A stretch of 64,000 nt of DNA from Ricinus communis (Eukaryota > Streptophyta > Magnoliopsida > Malpighiales > Euphorbiaceae). Made by a program: the position numbers and the translations under genes. The stretch's first letter is position 1. Every line of letters starts with the position of its first letter. Of the stretch, positions 1-13,900 are shown piece after piece. The notes under the pieces are model-generated. The model saw only the letters and a list, made by a program, of their open reading frames with translations. It was not told where the DNA came from and searched no databases. Location: positions 25,275,126 through 25,339,125 of the forward strand of contig NC_063261.1 in assembly GCF_019578655.1 (NCBI RefSeq), in the 5' to 3' direction.

Positions 1-674
1 ATGAATATATATAATATAAATATAATGTAAATCGTCCTTAGACAGTTTATAAAAAAAAATCAAACTAAAATTATACTACAAATATTTATCTCGTAGTACA
101 CGTATTTTTTTAATAAAATTAAATTAATAAATAATGAACCTTACGTTTAAACAATAAACATTAAATATATATTTAATAAATATAAATTAATAAATTTTTA
201 ATATAAAATTAATGACATAAATTATTTTAACGTGTCAAACGCGATGCAAATATTTTTATAAATATGATGCCGAATAGACTCATGAGCCTAAAAGCCTACA
301 TGAACATGGTTCTATTTTATAATTTGCGACCAAGCTGAAAAAGAAAAGAAAAAAGAAAAAGAAAAAAGAAGAAGACAAAAGCCTCTTTCATAATAATAAC
401 AATTGGGTCTTGTTTTTCTGCAGCTCGGTCTAACTGTGGACTTAAAAGTCCACCCGAGGAGGAAGGGCTAATGGATTCTGTTTCAACAGTTTGAGCAATA
501 AATTGGGTCTTGTTCGTTTCTAACTAAAGGCTCACTGCTCCTGCCATTCTTGTTCTTGCCTTGCTCCTTTTCTTTTCTTCCTTGTTATTGTTGAACTTAA
601 CTGTAATAATACAAAACAGAAGAGAGATCACTTCAACCAAACTGATTATTTTGGTCTGTATAACTATAAGGCCA
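1..674 (+). promoter_or_regulatory. 5' flank and leader of the KDSB gene
   Basis: AT-rich DNA without a coding feature up to about 300, then a purine-rich stretch (about 340-380), then the probable 5' leader. A 14-base direct repeat, AATTGGGTCTTGTT, occurs at 401 and again exactly 100 bases later at 501, with weaker similarity after each copy, which suggests a small local duplication just upstream of the gene. I could not place a TATA box or transcription start with confidence. An in-frame ATG at 561 would add 38 residues, but the added part is hydrophobic leader-like sequence, and the family starts at a short Ser-rich N terminus, so 561 is more likely untranslated. Confidence 0.45.
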
Positions 675-3600
675 ATGTCGTCATCTGGGTCCTCATCAAC
701 ATCGACCAAGTCATGGATTGTGCATAGTATTGTGGCCGGAGCTGCTATTGCTGTGGGTGTTGGTGCTGGAGCTTATTTGGGTCGATTTAGAAAGTTCCGA
801 CGCCGAGTTATAGGAATCATACCTGCTCGATTCGATTCCTCTCGGTTTCAGGGCAAGCCCCTTGTCCATATCTTAGGGAAACCCATGATCCAGGTACTCG
901 TTCTTTTGCTTGTTTTGTTTCTACTTATTAAATGATGTGATATAGAATGAGACTTGGAATTTGGGATTTTTTTTGGATTGTTTGTATTGAATTTTGTTAA
1001 TTATCATGAATCAATTTTTGGGATGCACCATTGGAGCAGAAATTTAAGTGTTTACAACTTCTAGTTTTCCCTTTTTTTGGTTCATGAAAGGGAAAGCTAA
1101 TTACAAAATGCATTTCAGTATACAAGATCACTAAGCGGCATGGGAGTATCTAAGAGAGAATGGATCAAAAGTTCAATCTTCAGATTTTTATTACATCGTT
1201 TAAATTTTTATCATGCCAATACAGCCTGTTTGAGATTGAACTTGAATGTGAATAGAATTTCTTAGGTGGATCTGTGATCCTTTACCTGATGGGTTAATAT
1301 TGGTTCCACTATAATAACATGGATAATCTGATATCCTATATCAGATTCCTCCTATCCGGGATCCATGATTTTCTTTTCTGAAATAAAACGATATGCCTGT
1401 TTATCCTCAAACAAAGAATACTGAATCGAATGCTTCTGATTTAGGGGCTCAGATTTGTTCGCAATACTAATGTACAATAATGATCTGAATGTTACATCCA
1501 CGCTTACTGTATATGCTGGAAAGAGAGCTACTATGATGATCCGACATCAAAATTATGTCATTAATTTTAATGGATAACATAATGTATCAATCATGAAAAC
1601 TGTTCTCTGTCAAAACTGCTATCATGTTACAGTTTGTCACCAATGCAGAGAACTTGGGAAAGAGCGAAACTGGCAACTACTTTGGATCACATAAGTAAGT
1701 CAGTCCTAAGTTTCTTCTGATACTTATTTGGAAATGATGCATTCATTTTCTTGCTTCTTTTAAGTTTGCAAGGGACAATGTCTTAATTGATTTTTTCTTT
1801 TAGAATGCAGTTAAAAATGCCACTGCCTTACTGCTCTTTCTTTTTATTATTTCTTATTATTTTTTAAATATAAGTTTTCTTTTTCAATAAAAGCCAGAAT
1901 GCTTCTCATCTTCTTTATATATAGTTATATTTGCGCCAAAATGCTGTTCACCTTCTTTATATGTAGTTACATCACAATGCATCTAAATGTTGTGCAAAAC
2001 AAGTGTAATTTGAATTTAACTATAACATTGTAAATGTTCTCGACTTGTTACATATTCTTTTAGGTATTTTATATCTTTATTCTTCAGGTAAAATAAATGA
2101 GAAGGTTAATTGATCAAATCTCGAATCTGTTTTGAGTGTTAAAAATTAAAAAAATCATGTTCAAGTGAATCAATGAGCCAGATCAAAGATGCAGGAATGA
2201 GCCAAGTATTTCCATCTATAATTTCTCATATGCTTTTCTATTTGGAGCTTTTTCGCAAGTTTTAGTTTTTAGCAATTTTGGTTGACATCTTCCACTCTTT
2301 CAGTTTTTGTTTTGTATTCTGCTCATGAAAGTTGTTGAGACTGTCATTTCTAGCACTTACTACATCAGTGATATGATGAATAAGAGCACAGTTGAAATTT
2401 CCTAGTGTCCTAGGCTCATAGCATTGTCAGTTAGTCACTGCTCTCTTTCATGTTCCTATTTTGTAATCTCATTCGTATTTCGTGTTGATGCAGTTGTGGC
2501 AACAGATAATGAAAAGATCGCAGAATGCTGTCGTGGATTTGGGGCAGATGTCATAATGACTTCAGAATCTTGTCGAAATGGTTGGCTACTTCTATTGTTC
2601 AGCTGTGATTTTAATTTTTGCATTGGATTTTCTAATACCTAAATTCCTATTAGTGTACAGGTACAGAACGGTGCAATGAAGCTCTTGGAAAACTAGAAAA
2701 GAAATATGATGTCGTCGTCAATATTCAAGGAGATGAGCCTCTCATTGAACCTGTGATAATAGATGGAATTGTTAAAGCACTGCAGGTGAAAATAGTTAGC
2801 TTACCTCTCCATCTATATACCATATCCCAAAAGAATATCACATCTTATGAGGGCTTTTGTAGTTTTTGATGCTTCAACATAGACTTCTTTTGCACTACCT
2901 ATGAACTTCAGGTTTAATCTCAGCCATAGGAATAAGTTGTATAGCTGTGAAGTTGTGATGAGATTCTAGCTATTTTATCTCATTATAATGCCTTGTTTTT
3001 CCAATCCAATGAGTTATTGATAAAATTAATTTATTGTTACAGGCAGCACCAAATGCAGTTTTTAGCACTGCTGTGACATCCTTAAAGCCTGAAGATGCAT
3101 TTGATCCCAACCGAGTGAAATGTGTGGTGGATAATCAAGGTTATGCAATCTATTTTTCAAGGGGACTCGTTCCTTATAACAAGTGAGTTGTCAAATATTG
3201 AATATATGGGTGAATTTACTTCATATTCTTATTTAGCTTTATATTTTTCGCTTTTCTTGTTTATTAGGCTACTTTATGGATAATTTTGCCTACTTGATAC
3301 AGGTCAGGGAAAGTCAATGCACAGTTTCCATATCTGCTTCATCTAGGAATTCAGGTATGAAGAATTCTGCCAAGAGTTGTCTCTACATTTGGGTGGTTTT
3401 AAGGTAGTATGTCAGCAATATTTGGTTATTTTGTAAGACTACATTTCATATGTTTGACCAGAGTTATGATGCGAAGTTTTTAAAGATATACTCCGAGCTT
3501 CAGCCTACTCCACTACAACTAGAAGAGGATCTAGAACAGCTCAAAGTCCTTGAGAATGGGTATAAAATGAAGGTATTGTAAAATCCAGATACACTGCTTG

Positions 3601-5106
3601 TTTCTTCTGCATTATATTTTTGAAATTTGTAATGATTTCTTAAAGCTTTTATAAGTACTTTAGGAATGTGTGGATAAATTCTTTCCTTGCTGTGATAATT
3701 ATGGACTAATTTCTTTTTACTTTTAGAGAGGCAACGCCCTGAAACTTCCTTTCCGTTTTTATTGTTCTATTTATTTAGTTTGTTGCTGTTAAATTGGGAA
3801 AAATTTAGAAGAGTCCTGCATGTAGATATTTGTATAGGTAGAAATTTTGTCTGCTAGTGGGTGTAGATATTTGTTTAGGTGAACATACTTTGAAGGTAGT
3901 TGATGGTTCTTTTTCTCTTTCTGATATTGTTGTAAAAAAGTTGCAATGAGATTAGCAGAACCGAGGACTCTGAAGATTTTGTTTGTCATGTAGGCTTTTA
4001 TTTGATGACATTTTTTTACCCACATCATTTTAATACTGAATTTTATTTAATCTTTTTTAATTCTAATACTGAACTGACTTTTTTTTTAACAAGAAAACAC
4101 ACTTCTATCTGAAATAAGGGTGATTATTATGTAAGAAGCTCCTAAAGGGTGGTTATTATGTAACTCAGACAATATTTAATCAAGTGGTGTCAGAATCTGT
4201 GAGATTTCGGAAGTTTAGTTGTCATTGTCTTATTCTGACACTCCCAAGAGTTATTTATCTCGTCATATTATGGGAAGCAGAGGTTAGCATGCTTGACTGC
4301 ATTATGTGCTTTCAAAGTTTTAACTAGTTTAAACTCTTGTTTGCGCTAAGTTGAAGTTTATTATTTTTGGTAACAAGAGTAAATTAATACTAACTCCCAT
4401 TAATACTTAAAGTTATTTGTAAATTCCTAAGGAATTCTTATTTGTTTTACACTTCTCTCTTAATATTAGTAAGAATAAAAAAGTGAAGCCATTGTGACAA
4501 TTTTTCTTTTGTATTCCGGTTAGTTTGCTTTCGCAGGAGTTGCAATTACTAGTTGTTAGCAGGGTTTTCAATTTTGGGGAATAATCCACCAGAGTTTGGG
4601 GGAGGTGGGTCTCGAAATTGAGACCCACTAGGTGACTTTAACCTGGCGACTAGGCTAGAGCTTGGTGGTTCATTGTAACAATTTGTTGAATATGCAAGGT
4701 TGCTCTAAATTCTAGAACATAATTTGTCGGTTCATGATCACTATGATTCTGGCAAAATCAGTAAGTTTTGAAAGAAAGAAGGTGGAATAAACTGATGTTC
4801 TCAGGACAAAACCATGACTGTGCTATATTATTCCTAACCCAATTAATTGGATACTATATGTATGTGAAATTTGATGGGGATTTTAGGGGTTTACTGCACT
4901 GTTTAACTTGAAATTATTGCTTGAATGAAATTAATAAGGTTAGTGGTGGTATATGGTTCTTGAAATAGTTAGATTAATGAGTTCTTGAACATTAAATGGT
5001 TATGGTTTTGCAGGTAATAAAGGTGGACCATGAGGCACATGGCGTTGACACTCCAGAGGACATTGAGAAGATTGAAAGACTGATGCGTGAAAGAAATGTG
5101 TTATAA
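675..5106 (+). CDS. KDSB: CMP-Kdo synthetase (3-deoxy-manno-octulosonate cytidylyltransferase)
   Basis: Transfers CMP from CTP to Kdo (EC 2.7.7.38), making the donor for Kdo in pectic rhamnogalacturonan II. The plant enzyme is known as a mitochondrial, membrane-anchored protein. Exons read from the sequence: 675-893, 1649-1694, 2494-2580, 2661-2785, 3043-3182, 3303-3354, 3462-3572, 5014-5106. All introns are GT-AG, every junction keeps frame, and the product is 290 aa, the normal plant length. A Ser/Thr-rich start is followed by one hydrophobic segment (about residues 14-36) and a basic patch, then the catalytic domain. Nucleotide-binding motif IIPARFDSSRFQGKPL is at 48-63. Other family motifs are VATDNEKIAE, MTSESCRNGTERCNEA, VVNIQGDEPLI, YAIYFSR, HLGIQSYD and HGVDTPED near the C terminus. 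The start at 675 matches the Ser-rich N terminus of homologues. Intron 7 is long (1,441 nt). No lesion was seen, so it looks functional. Confidence 0.95.
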
Positions 5107-7151
5107 TTTTATTACTACTTTGGAGTAAGTTTTTCTGTTTTTGCTTTAGTCTGGGGTTGGGACTAACTGGCATATTGCTTCATGTGTTAGCAATTTTATT
5201 TATAATCTAATCTAGGGTTCTTTTAATCCTAAAACAACTCAATCACAAGCTAAAATCGTGTTCAATCGGCTAAATTAATAACAATTTTTAAAGAATTGAC
5301 CAAAATAGTATAATTCCGCGGCATATAATGCGGATTATTTAGGCTATTAGGCCAAAAACATTCGGTTGCCATTCTACTAAGCGAGTTCTCATATTTTGAG
5401 CAAATCCTTAGCTAATAATATCCCATAATAATTTCATGGCATAAGGATCAATTCACTTCTTTCTTTCTTTTTTAACTAAACCAATTATCTTCTTAAATTC
5501 TTTTTAGCATAATCAAGTCTTTCATTGTTTTCACAAAATCAACCATTTAACATTCTAAAAATTTCTAAAACTAAACACATAAAACTCCAATTACCAACAC
5601 TATTAATGTGCTGGTGTTGTTTTTTCAGGACAATTAGCTGCCTGATCAAAGCGATTTCAAACTGTGGTGCAAATCCTCATTAATTGTTGCCTGATTGCCT
5701 AATGATTCCGGGTTAATATTGGCTTTAGAAACTACCAATCCTACTGAAGACTATTTGTATTTATTTATTTATTTAGATTTTTGGTGCAAGATATTTAACT
5801 CTTTATCGTACCCACAAAATCTGTTTTGCAGGAAAGACATATATGAATGTGACCACAACATGCCTAAATTGAAAAATAAAAATTCATGATCACCTATTAG
5901 ATTGTGTTTTCATGCATGGTTAAAGGAATGATATACAAATTGTAAGAGTAGTATTTAAGGAGGTGAATATAAAATATTTAAAGGAGTAATGATTAATGGG
6001 GTTAAGAGTTTATTCCAAGGGTCAAAATTAAGTTTTTTTTGGTGCAGGGTTAAAAGAGATTCTTTCTTTTTTTAATTTAAACAATATTTAAAATGTATAA
6101 AATTTAATTAGTACCATATTGGGAATAAGTATGGTAACACTTTATATGAAAGGTATAATTGAAAATACCTCTATAAAAGTAATTTATTAATTATTATATT
6201 AATTACATTTATATAAATATTATTAATATATAATTAACATTTTAAAATTAAACATTGTTTTTAATCAGAAAAATAACTTATCAGATGTTAAATATTAAAA
6301 TTATAATAATTTAAATAATATTATTAATTCAAAAAATATAAAAATTATATATTAGTCTAATGCTTTTCTTTTAAAACTATGTATACACCTTAAATTTTTT
6401 ATTCAATGTGTCAAACTTTTTTATGTATATATATATAGAAATTTTGAATTGATTAAAATATAGAGAATTATTGAACTAACTAAAAATATTTTCAAAATTT
6501 ATCAGTAATTAATGTAATCTTATCCTAATTTTTATATTTAAGTAATATAATTTAACACTAGCCTACTAAAATTAATGAGTGATTAATCTAATTCAATCCT
6601 AATCAGATAATAATTTCATATTTATTTCTAATCCTATAAAAAATTGATAAATTATTATATTGCATACCTATGATGAAATTTAAATAATTTAATATAAATT
6701 TTTGTAAAATAAAAATAAAAATTCGGCAAAAAAAAAGCTAAGATACTTTTAATTTTATTTATTGATATTTTAATTTATATGTTTGTTTATTATAATACTT
6801 TACTAGTAGGATTATTACAAGTGAAGTACTTCATGTGATTAATTTTTTTATATACTAAACTAATTATACATCAAAGTGTCCATACATATACATGAAAATG
6901 AGTTTTATTGTTACATCTTATTATAAATTTAAGCTATATATGATGTAAATAAAAATTTTGAGATATTTTGAGTTCAAAGAACTCTTTATTACTTTATTGT
7001 TAATGAATCCAATGCAACATATAAGAAAATATCATATATGCTTTTTAATATTTAATAACTCTTTTGTTAATTTCTTGCTTTTTTTATTATGAAAATTTAA
7101 AATTTATCTTTTTATATTCTTTTTTTTCTTTTTTCTGAAAAATGAAATTAT
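5107..7151. other. 3' flank of KDSB and gene-free AT-rich DNA
   Basis: The first few hundred bases probably hold the 3' UTR and terminator of KDSB. I could not fix the polyadenylation site. The rest is AT-rich with short ORFs that have no recognisable domain. No repeat with clear ends was found. Confidence 0.4.
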
Positions 7152-7950
7152 ATTATTATCATTTTAAAACTAATTCACTTTAGTTAACCTAGCTAACTTG
7201 TTCACTTTACCCATTTTACTCTCGTCTCTCTTGTCACACATCTTTCTTTCCTCTTTAAATTTATGTCATATTAATCTACATAAATAACAAATCCTTCTCT
7301 ATCAATTTTTTAAAAAATAAAAATGTATAAGCACATAAAATTCAAAATCCCAAATCCAATAAACAAATCACCTTTGACATCTATAACATAAACTCTCTCT
7401 CACCAATTTTAGCTGTCAAAACCAATTTATTATTTCTAACAAATCCCAAATTAAAAACATACTATTTTTTTTTCTATCAAATACATCATTCATTACTCTT
7501 AAAGATGGATACAAAATCTTATTTTGCTTTTTTCATTCTTGAAAACCCACTTAAGGAATGGACTTAAGCTCTTTCCAACAGGAAAAATCCAAAAAAAAAC
7601 TATGATTTAAACTCATATTCACCAACAACAATCCAAGTAATCGAATCAAGATCACAGTCGCTAAAATTCAGACTCCACATTTAAGAACTTGAATAGATTT
7701 TTAGAAGATGTAACTGAAGAACGATAGAAAGATCTCATATTTATAACTGAGTTCTTTTATGTCTATTTTGATTTTATAGCTTGCGAAAATGAAAGATCTC
7801 AAAGAAGAAATGAGAAATAAGAGGTGACAGACGAGAGCCAATTATGATCCTCTTTATTTTTTTTAGTTAAGGTAAAGTGGTTGAATAAAATGGGTAAAGT
7901 AGATAAGAGTTATTATGTTAAGTAAGGCTGGTAGTGTTAAAATGATAATG
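7152..7950. repeat. Inverted-repeat (foldback) element, about 0.8 kb
   Basis: The left arm near 7152-7255 contains ATTATCATTTTAAAACTA, then TTCACTTTACCCATTTTACT and CTCTCGTCTCTCTTGTCAC. The right arm (7800-7950), reverse-complemented, gives ATTATCATTTTAACACTA, then CTACTTTACCCATTTTATTC and CTCTCGTCTGTCACCTCTT in the same order. Two long imperfect arms around a unique centre fit a non-autonomous foldback or MITE-type DNA element. No coding capacity was seen. The ends are approximate, and I did not find a convincing target-site duplication. Confidence 0.5.
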
Positions 7951-10900
7951 CAAAGAGACCCTTTTAGATATGTTTAAAATTACCTATGTGGCTTATACGC
8001 CATCCTTCATTTAGTTCAATTTTGATCAACATTGAAAGTTGGCCAAATTAGCTCTCACTTAACAAATTCATGGCTAAATTGATAATATTTAAAACTTTGG
8101 CTAAAATAAAAAGAATTTTGAATTTTTATGACTATTAGTTTTAAAAAATTATTAAAATTAAAATATAGAACATTTTTCATATTTGTTTATTTTTAATATT
8201 TTTATTAAATAACTATTAATAATTAGATTATTTTTAAAAAATAAAAATATTTAAACTAAAATAAAGTAATTTCCACAAATAATAATTTTAATAAAATATA
8301 ATTAAATAAAATAAATATATAAAACTTAATATTGATAATTATTAAATTAAAATAAAAAATTTAAATACTTTATATTTTATATAATTTATTTAAGTCTAAT
8401 TATTCATTAAATTCTTAAAGTATATAAGAACATATGAGTTCCTTTTATAAAATAATTAAGTATTTTTAATGAATATTATATTACATAATAATATTTTTAT
8501 ACTATAATTTATCTATTTAAGACGTGTGACAATTAATATACAAATATATATATATATAAGAACATCGATGCAATTATACTATTATGAAATTATATAAATT
8601 ATATTTCATTAATTAAATAATCATTTTAGTCATTTCAATATTATTTACTTTTTATTCTCAATTAGCTGAGTAATTTGGTAATTTTTTATTAATTATTAAC
8701 TAGTAAAAAGTTAAATAATAGTCAAAAATTAATTAGCTAATTAGTTGTAAATTAGTAATCAACTATTTATTAATTAATAATGTATTGTATGTACACTACT
8801 AGGAAATTATTCAAAAATACGGAAACTAAATGACAAGGAAGCTAAAAAGTGATGGGACCCATTTTTCATGGTTGCCTATAAATTTTTAACCCACTCTTAA
8901 AAGGCGTAGCTAAAATATAATAGCATCTAATGCATATAATAATTTGTTTTGGTATATATTCTTTTAGATATATTAATGTATTTATAAAATTCAGATTAAA
9001 TCATCAATTTTTATTATCTGTAAATATACCTCTGCAATGAATCTATATGACTTATAAATTTAGTTTGATGATAATTATATATCTTAATTTGAATAAAGTT
9101 TTTAATTAAATTCTCGTCCACTCATTCATAACAATTAAAAAAATAGAGAACGTAAGATATTCATATGTATAACACATTTTATTTGTAAAAATAATTATTG
9201 ATAGTTTATCCAATTTTTGAAATTTATAATTATTAGAATTTAAAAAAATAAAAGAAGAAGAAGAAGAAGAAGGGGGTTTTGAATCCATACTTAAAAGCAG
9301 ATTTTTGAACTTTAAAGGATTCGGCCTTTTCACATTGAGTTATATTGATTAGTGTTCACAATCCACAAAGATGGTGCCAGCAACAATTTGTATATTTATA
9401 TATATAATAACTGGACAAGTGCTCCCCTTCTCCAATGAGAGGATGGCACAAGAATAATATAACAATGTCCAAAGTTCAAGGACTTACAAATGGTTAGACA
9501 ACAGAATCAACAATGGATATAACAAGTACAAGTAGCCTTGACTAGTTTACATTTCATTCCTATGTCTTTTCCCATTAGAAGTTAGAATTCTTTTTTAGAA
9601 AAAATAAGGGTAGATTTAAGAAAAGAAAAGAGTGATTATTATAAAAAATGTTCAAGTACAAATGAAGTTTATGACAGCCCACAGTTTCGAAGTAATACAC
9701 TCTATTGAAGACATGCCTACCTTAACAAGGCATGGGATAAGGAACAAGTCCTCAACTTCAAAAAAGATCTATTAAATAAATTAATTAATCAAAGATTAAC
9801 ACGTACGTAATTAGCTTTTCAAGATTAAGTTATATAGAATTTTATTATAGTCATAATATCGTATTTACTTATTTAATTTTATCATTGTTTATTCAAAAAA
9901 CATCAGCGCTCCTGTAAATCACCACTCCATTGAGTCTAATCATATTCACACTCAACAATAACTAATGATCTCACGTGAACGAATTGCGACTATTCATGTG
10001 AGTCATATGCTTTTTTATGATTGAACGTATTTTTTATAGATTCGGTTGTCGGTAGATATGGACGACGATATCAATAAAGAAAAAAATTAAAAAAAAAAAT
10101 GATTCCGATTCAAGACATATTCGCAAATATAAATTGATGACAAACATTTTAACCCTAAATGATTTGATAATGGAAAAATAAGAGTGAGGCATCACATGCA
10201 AGATGGGTTCATAAGAATGGAAGAAGGGAGGATGATAGGTAAAGGAAGAGCAGTAAGAAGACACAAATGCAAGGGGTTTGCAATGTTAGCCAGCCATAAT
10301 GCAAGAAAAAGAAAAGTAGACATGAAAAGAAAAAAGGTGAGTAGATTTAGACTGTGGAGGCAAAAGTAGTACTAGGTTGTTGGCCATGAGGAAAACATAT
10401 AGGACTATTATTTTAAGCAAAAATTTATTTTGGTAACAGGGGCATTAATTATAGCCATTTATTTTTTTTTTAAATTAAATCTTTTTTATAAGACCATAGG
10501 CACTAGGCACTAGGCACTAGGCACTGCAAATCTGGCATTATATCTGGACTTGTGGCACCCATTTACTGGTGTGGGGTCCAAAGTAGTAGCTATGGCCTAC
10601 ATAGTTTTTTTTTTTAAAATATTATATATATATATATTTACAGAAAAAAGAAAAGGAATCTCCTCCTCCCTGTAATCTACCCATCATAATGTACCTTTGT
10701 GGGGCAATGGTTTTATAAATATTTAGTGGCTGTTTTGATATGAAATTGATAGGTATATAATTTAATGGGTTCCTTTTGTTTTCTTTGAAAAGTAATTTTG
10801 TGTAGAAAAGTATTAATATCAATTGTTTTTCAGTGTTTGATTGTAGTGTCCTTAAAACTTTTGTTGAAAGAAACAGCGAAATTGCAGAGAAAGAGGGAAA

Positions 10901-13900
10901 ACTATCTCCTGTTAAGAAATTATATATTCTTTTATATGACATTTTATGCATTTTAATAAAATTATATTTAAGGAATATTTTTTTAATTTTCATTTTATTG
11001 GATAGAAAAAAAAGAATTATAAATCAAACTTTTATCATTTTACTTATTACTTTGTATTTATTTATCATTCAAATTTATTGAATTTAATATAATTAAGTTC
11101 GGATTGAAGCTGAATTTTAAACTTCTTAAGCTCGAGAACGTCACTGGTTTGACTAAAATTAATTCAGTTATCCTCTTGTTTTTAAAGATAACTCAAATAT
11201 ATAAATGAGAAAAGTTATTTTTTTTTGTCAAAAATTAAAAAAAGTAAGAAGCAATTGATGGGTAAACAAAATATAGAGCATGTTTGGTGGATAATTAAGG
11301 TCCATTTGTCGTTGGTAAAATGAATAAATTAAGTTGGTGTTTATTTATTTGTCTGTTGTGTCATATAGGCAGGGTCTACCACAAAATTTTGTCTTGGATT
11401 AAATGATTAAATAACAAAGTTCAACAAACTTATCCAACTAAATATTCCTGGCCGGTTATATTAATTGATGCAACCATAAATGACAGACATGTCAATCAAA
11501 CACAAGGCCCTCTAACAGAGCTTATTATTATTAGACTTAATGGCTGGTTATATTAATTGATCGGTTTTTACTATATTGTTGATAAAATCAAAATGGAGGC
11601 ACGGAGCAAAACCGTTTCAGGCTTGTTTTAAATTGTTACCGAGTATTACTAATATAGATTTATAATTTCTTTGAACTGATTATTTCTTTGTTTTTCTTAA
11701 AATAATACTTTTTTTTTAAATAGAAAGAATATTTCATTACAAATTATTAACAAATGCAACTTGTAAATTAAGTAACTCTAGCTATGTTTAAAAAAAAATA
11801 TATTAATTATGTATAAAAATAAGCTTTTTCTTTGAGTTTCATTAATTGTGTCGATGGAATAATGTATTGAGCAATTCGGTTGCATTTGGCACATTAATAG
11901 AAATACATTTCATTCGGTGCCTTTATGGATTTATTGTCATTTAATCAGTCTTTAAACGAGTCCAATCTTTTAAATATTATAATCAAACTCGTCCTAACTC
12001 TCATAATAAAAAATAAACAAACTCCCATAAAAGAAAACAAAATAAAATATTCACAATATCTAATCAACGAAATTAAGAAAAGTAAATATAAAATAAAATC
12101 TCAAACGAACTTTGAACCAAATAAGTTCATTTTCATTATTAGAAAGTCTTGATTTATCCCTGAATGTTAAAATTTTAATAGTCTTGAAATATTTTTCTAT
12201 ACATATTTGATTTGTCATATGATTATCCAAATTCACTATTAAAGACTCATAAGAGATTTTGTAATTGAAATCTATAAACTCTTACCGATTCATACAAATA
12301 AAATGAAAATATGATTTGATAACTTTATTATAATTAAAAAAATATTAAAAAAAATTAAAATTAAAATTAGTTATCGTCGACAATGAAAAGCAATGTCGAC
12401 CGTAGTGAAAAAAAGAAATTGAAAAGTCATGTTTAAAAAGTCAATTCCAAACAGGATTTTACACAACTGGTTTGGATTGTAAATTTCTTTCTGTAATTCT
12501 TAATTTTAATTTTTGGAATGAATAATTGCATTCGACAACTTTAAAAATTTAATATTGTGAAAGTGATTATAACTAAAAATCAAATTATATTCGAATGGAT
12601 TCCAAATAATTTGAATGATAATTTTATTTTTACCAAACTACTCACATTGTCATTGTGTTGATGTCTTCTTTCCTTCTTTCTCTTCTCTAACCTTTTTATC
12701 TTCTGTTTGATTCCTTTCTTCCTTCTTTTATCTTTTTCCTTTTAAGAATATCTCCTCTTGCATCTCAATCCCGCTTTGTATAGTTATAATCATTTTTTTT
12801 AAAAGATTTCAAGAAACAATAACAATAATAATAAATAATTTTTAATACTATGATCGATTGAAACTAAATTAAATTTTACTAAAATAAATAAAATTTATTG
12901 AAACTGTTTAAATTTATAAAATTTATTAAAATTAAATTAAATCCTATTAAAATAAATAAATTTTTTAAACTTAGTCTATATTAGGAAGCTAATATATTTT
13001 ATAAAATTAAAATATCTTGTTTAACTTTACATTTTATTTTATCCTTTCTTCTATAATTTATTTTCCTACTTAGTATATTTGAAGTACAATATTCATTTGA
13101 TTATTTGCAGTGCAATTTATAGTTACTATTTACCACATCTAATACAAAAATTTATTTTATAATTTAATTCTAAATATATAAGATTCATTTATAAATAAAA
13201 TAAATTTCTTAATAAATCTCAATCAAACCAGTATAAATAAATTTCATTTTAATTTTATATAAAAAAATTCAGTTTAAATTTATTAGAAAAAACAAGTATA
13301 TACTATTTTTTTTTATTAAATCAATTTATAGGAATTCACTTCTATAAATGAATGCCATCTAAAATTGATTTGTGCTAGATGAGCTGTGATCTCTCTGTTT
13401 TTCTTTTTTTCTTTTTTGGTCTCCAAAAATAGTTAAGGATGTAATATACAAATTTGGTCAGTTTGGTAAAGCCATAATCGATTCAGAATCTAGCTGTCCT
13501 ACGTTATCATATTTATGATGGACCTTTGCAATCAATTACAAAACATTAGGCCCTTCCTTCTTCAACTTTTTTATTTTTTATTTTTTATTTTTAGGGAACC
13601 TTGCTTCTTCCTCTTCAATATATTATATATGGACCCATCAAATGAATTCAATAGTGACATTCATGAATTCATAGGGGTAATTTTAAAATTGAAAAAAATA
13701 TAATAATCTATCAAAATTTTCCAATTTTTATTTGAGAAATTAAAATATTAGAGAATAAATTTATCAATTTTTCTTTTATTTGCAAACCAAAAAATTTAAA
13801 CTAAAATCAATAAGTTTTATAAATTTACTCATTCATTTGAAATTCTTCAATCCATCGGTGAGTTGAAGAATTTAAGGGCTCAAATTTTGAAAAGCTTGCT

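Noticed and set aside
561..935. Start of KDSB at 561 in place of 675
   Set aside because: The added 38 residues are not found in the family I know, and the Ser-rich N terminus begins at 675. The ORF end at 935 is intron sequence.
10184..10369. Basic 61-codon ORF as a small gene
   Set aside because: No known family, no splice partners, no promoter; Lys/Arg bias follows from purine-rich sequence.
11278..11515. Possible small hAT MITE (CATGTTTGGTGGATAA facing a TTGTGTTTGATTGA end)
   Set aside because: The two ends match over too few bases to separate from chance, and no target duplication was seen.
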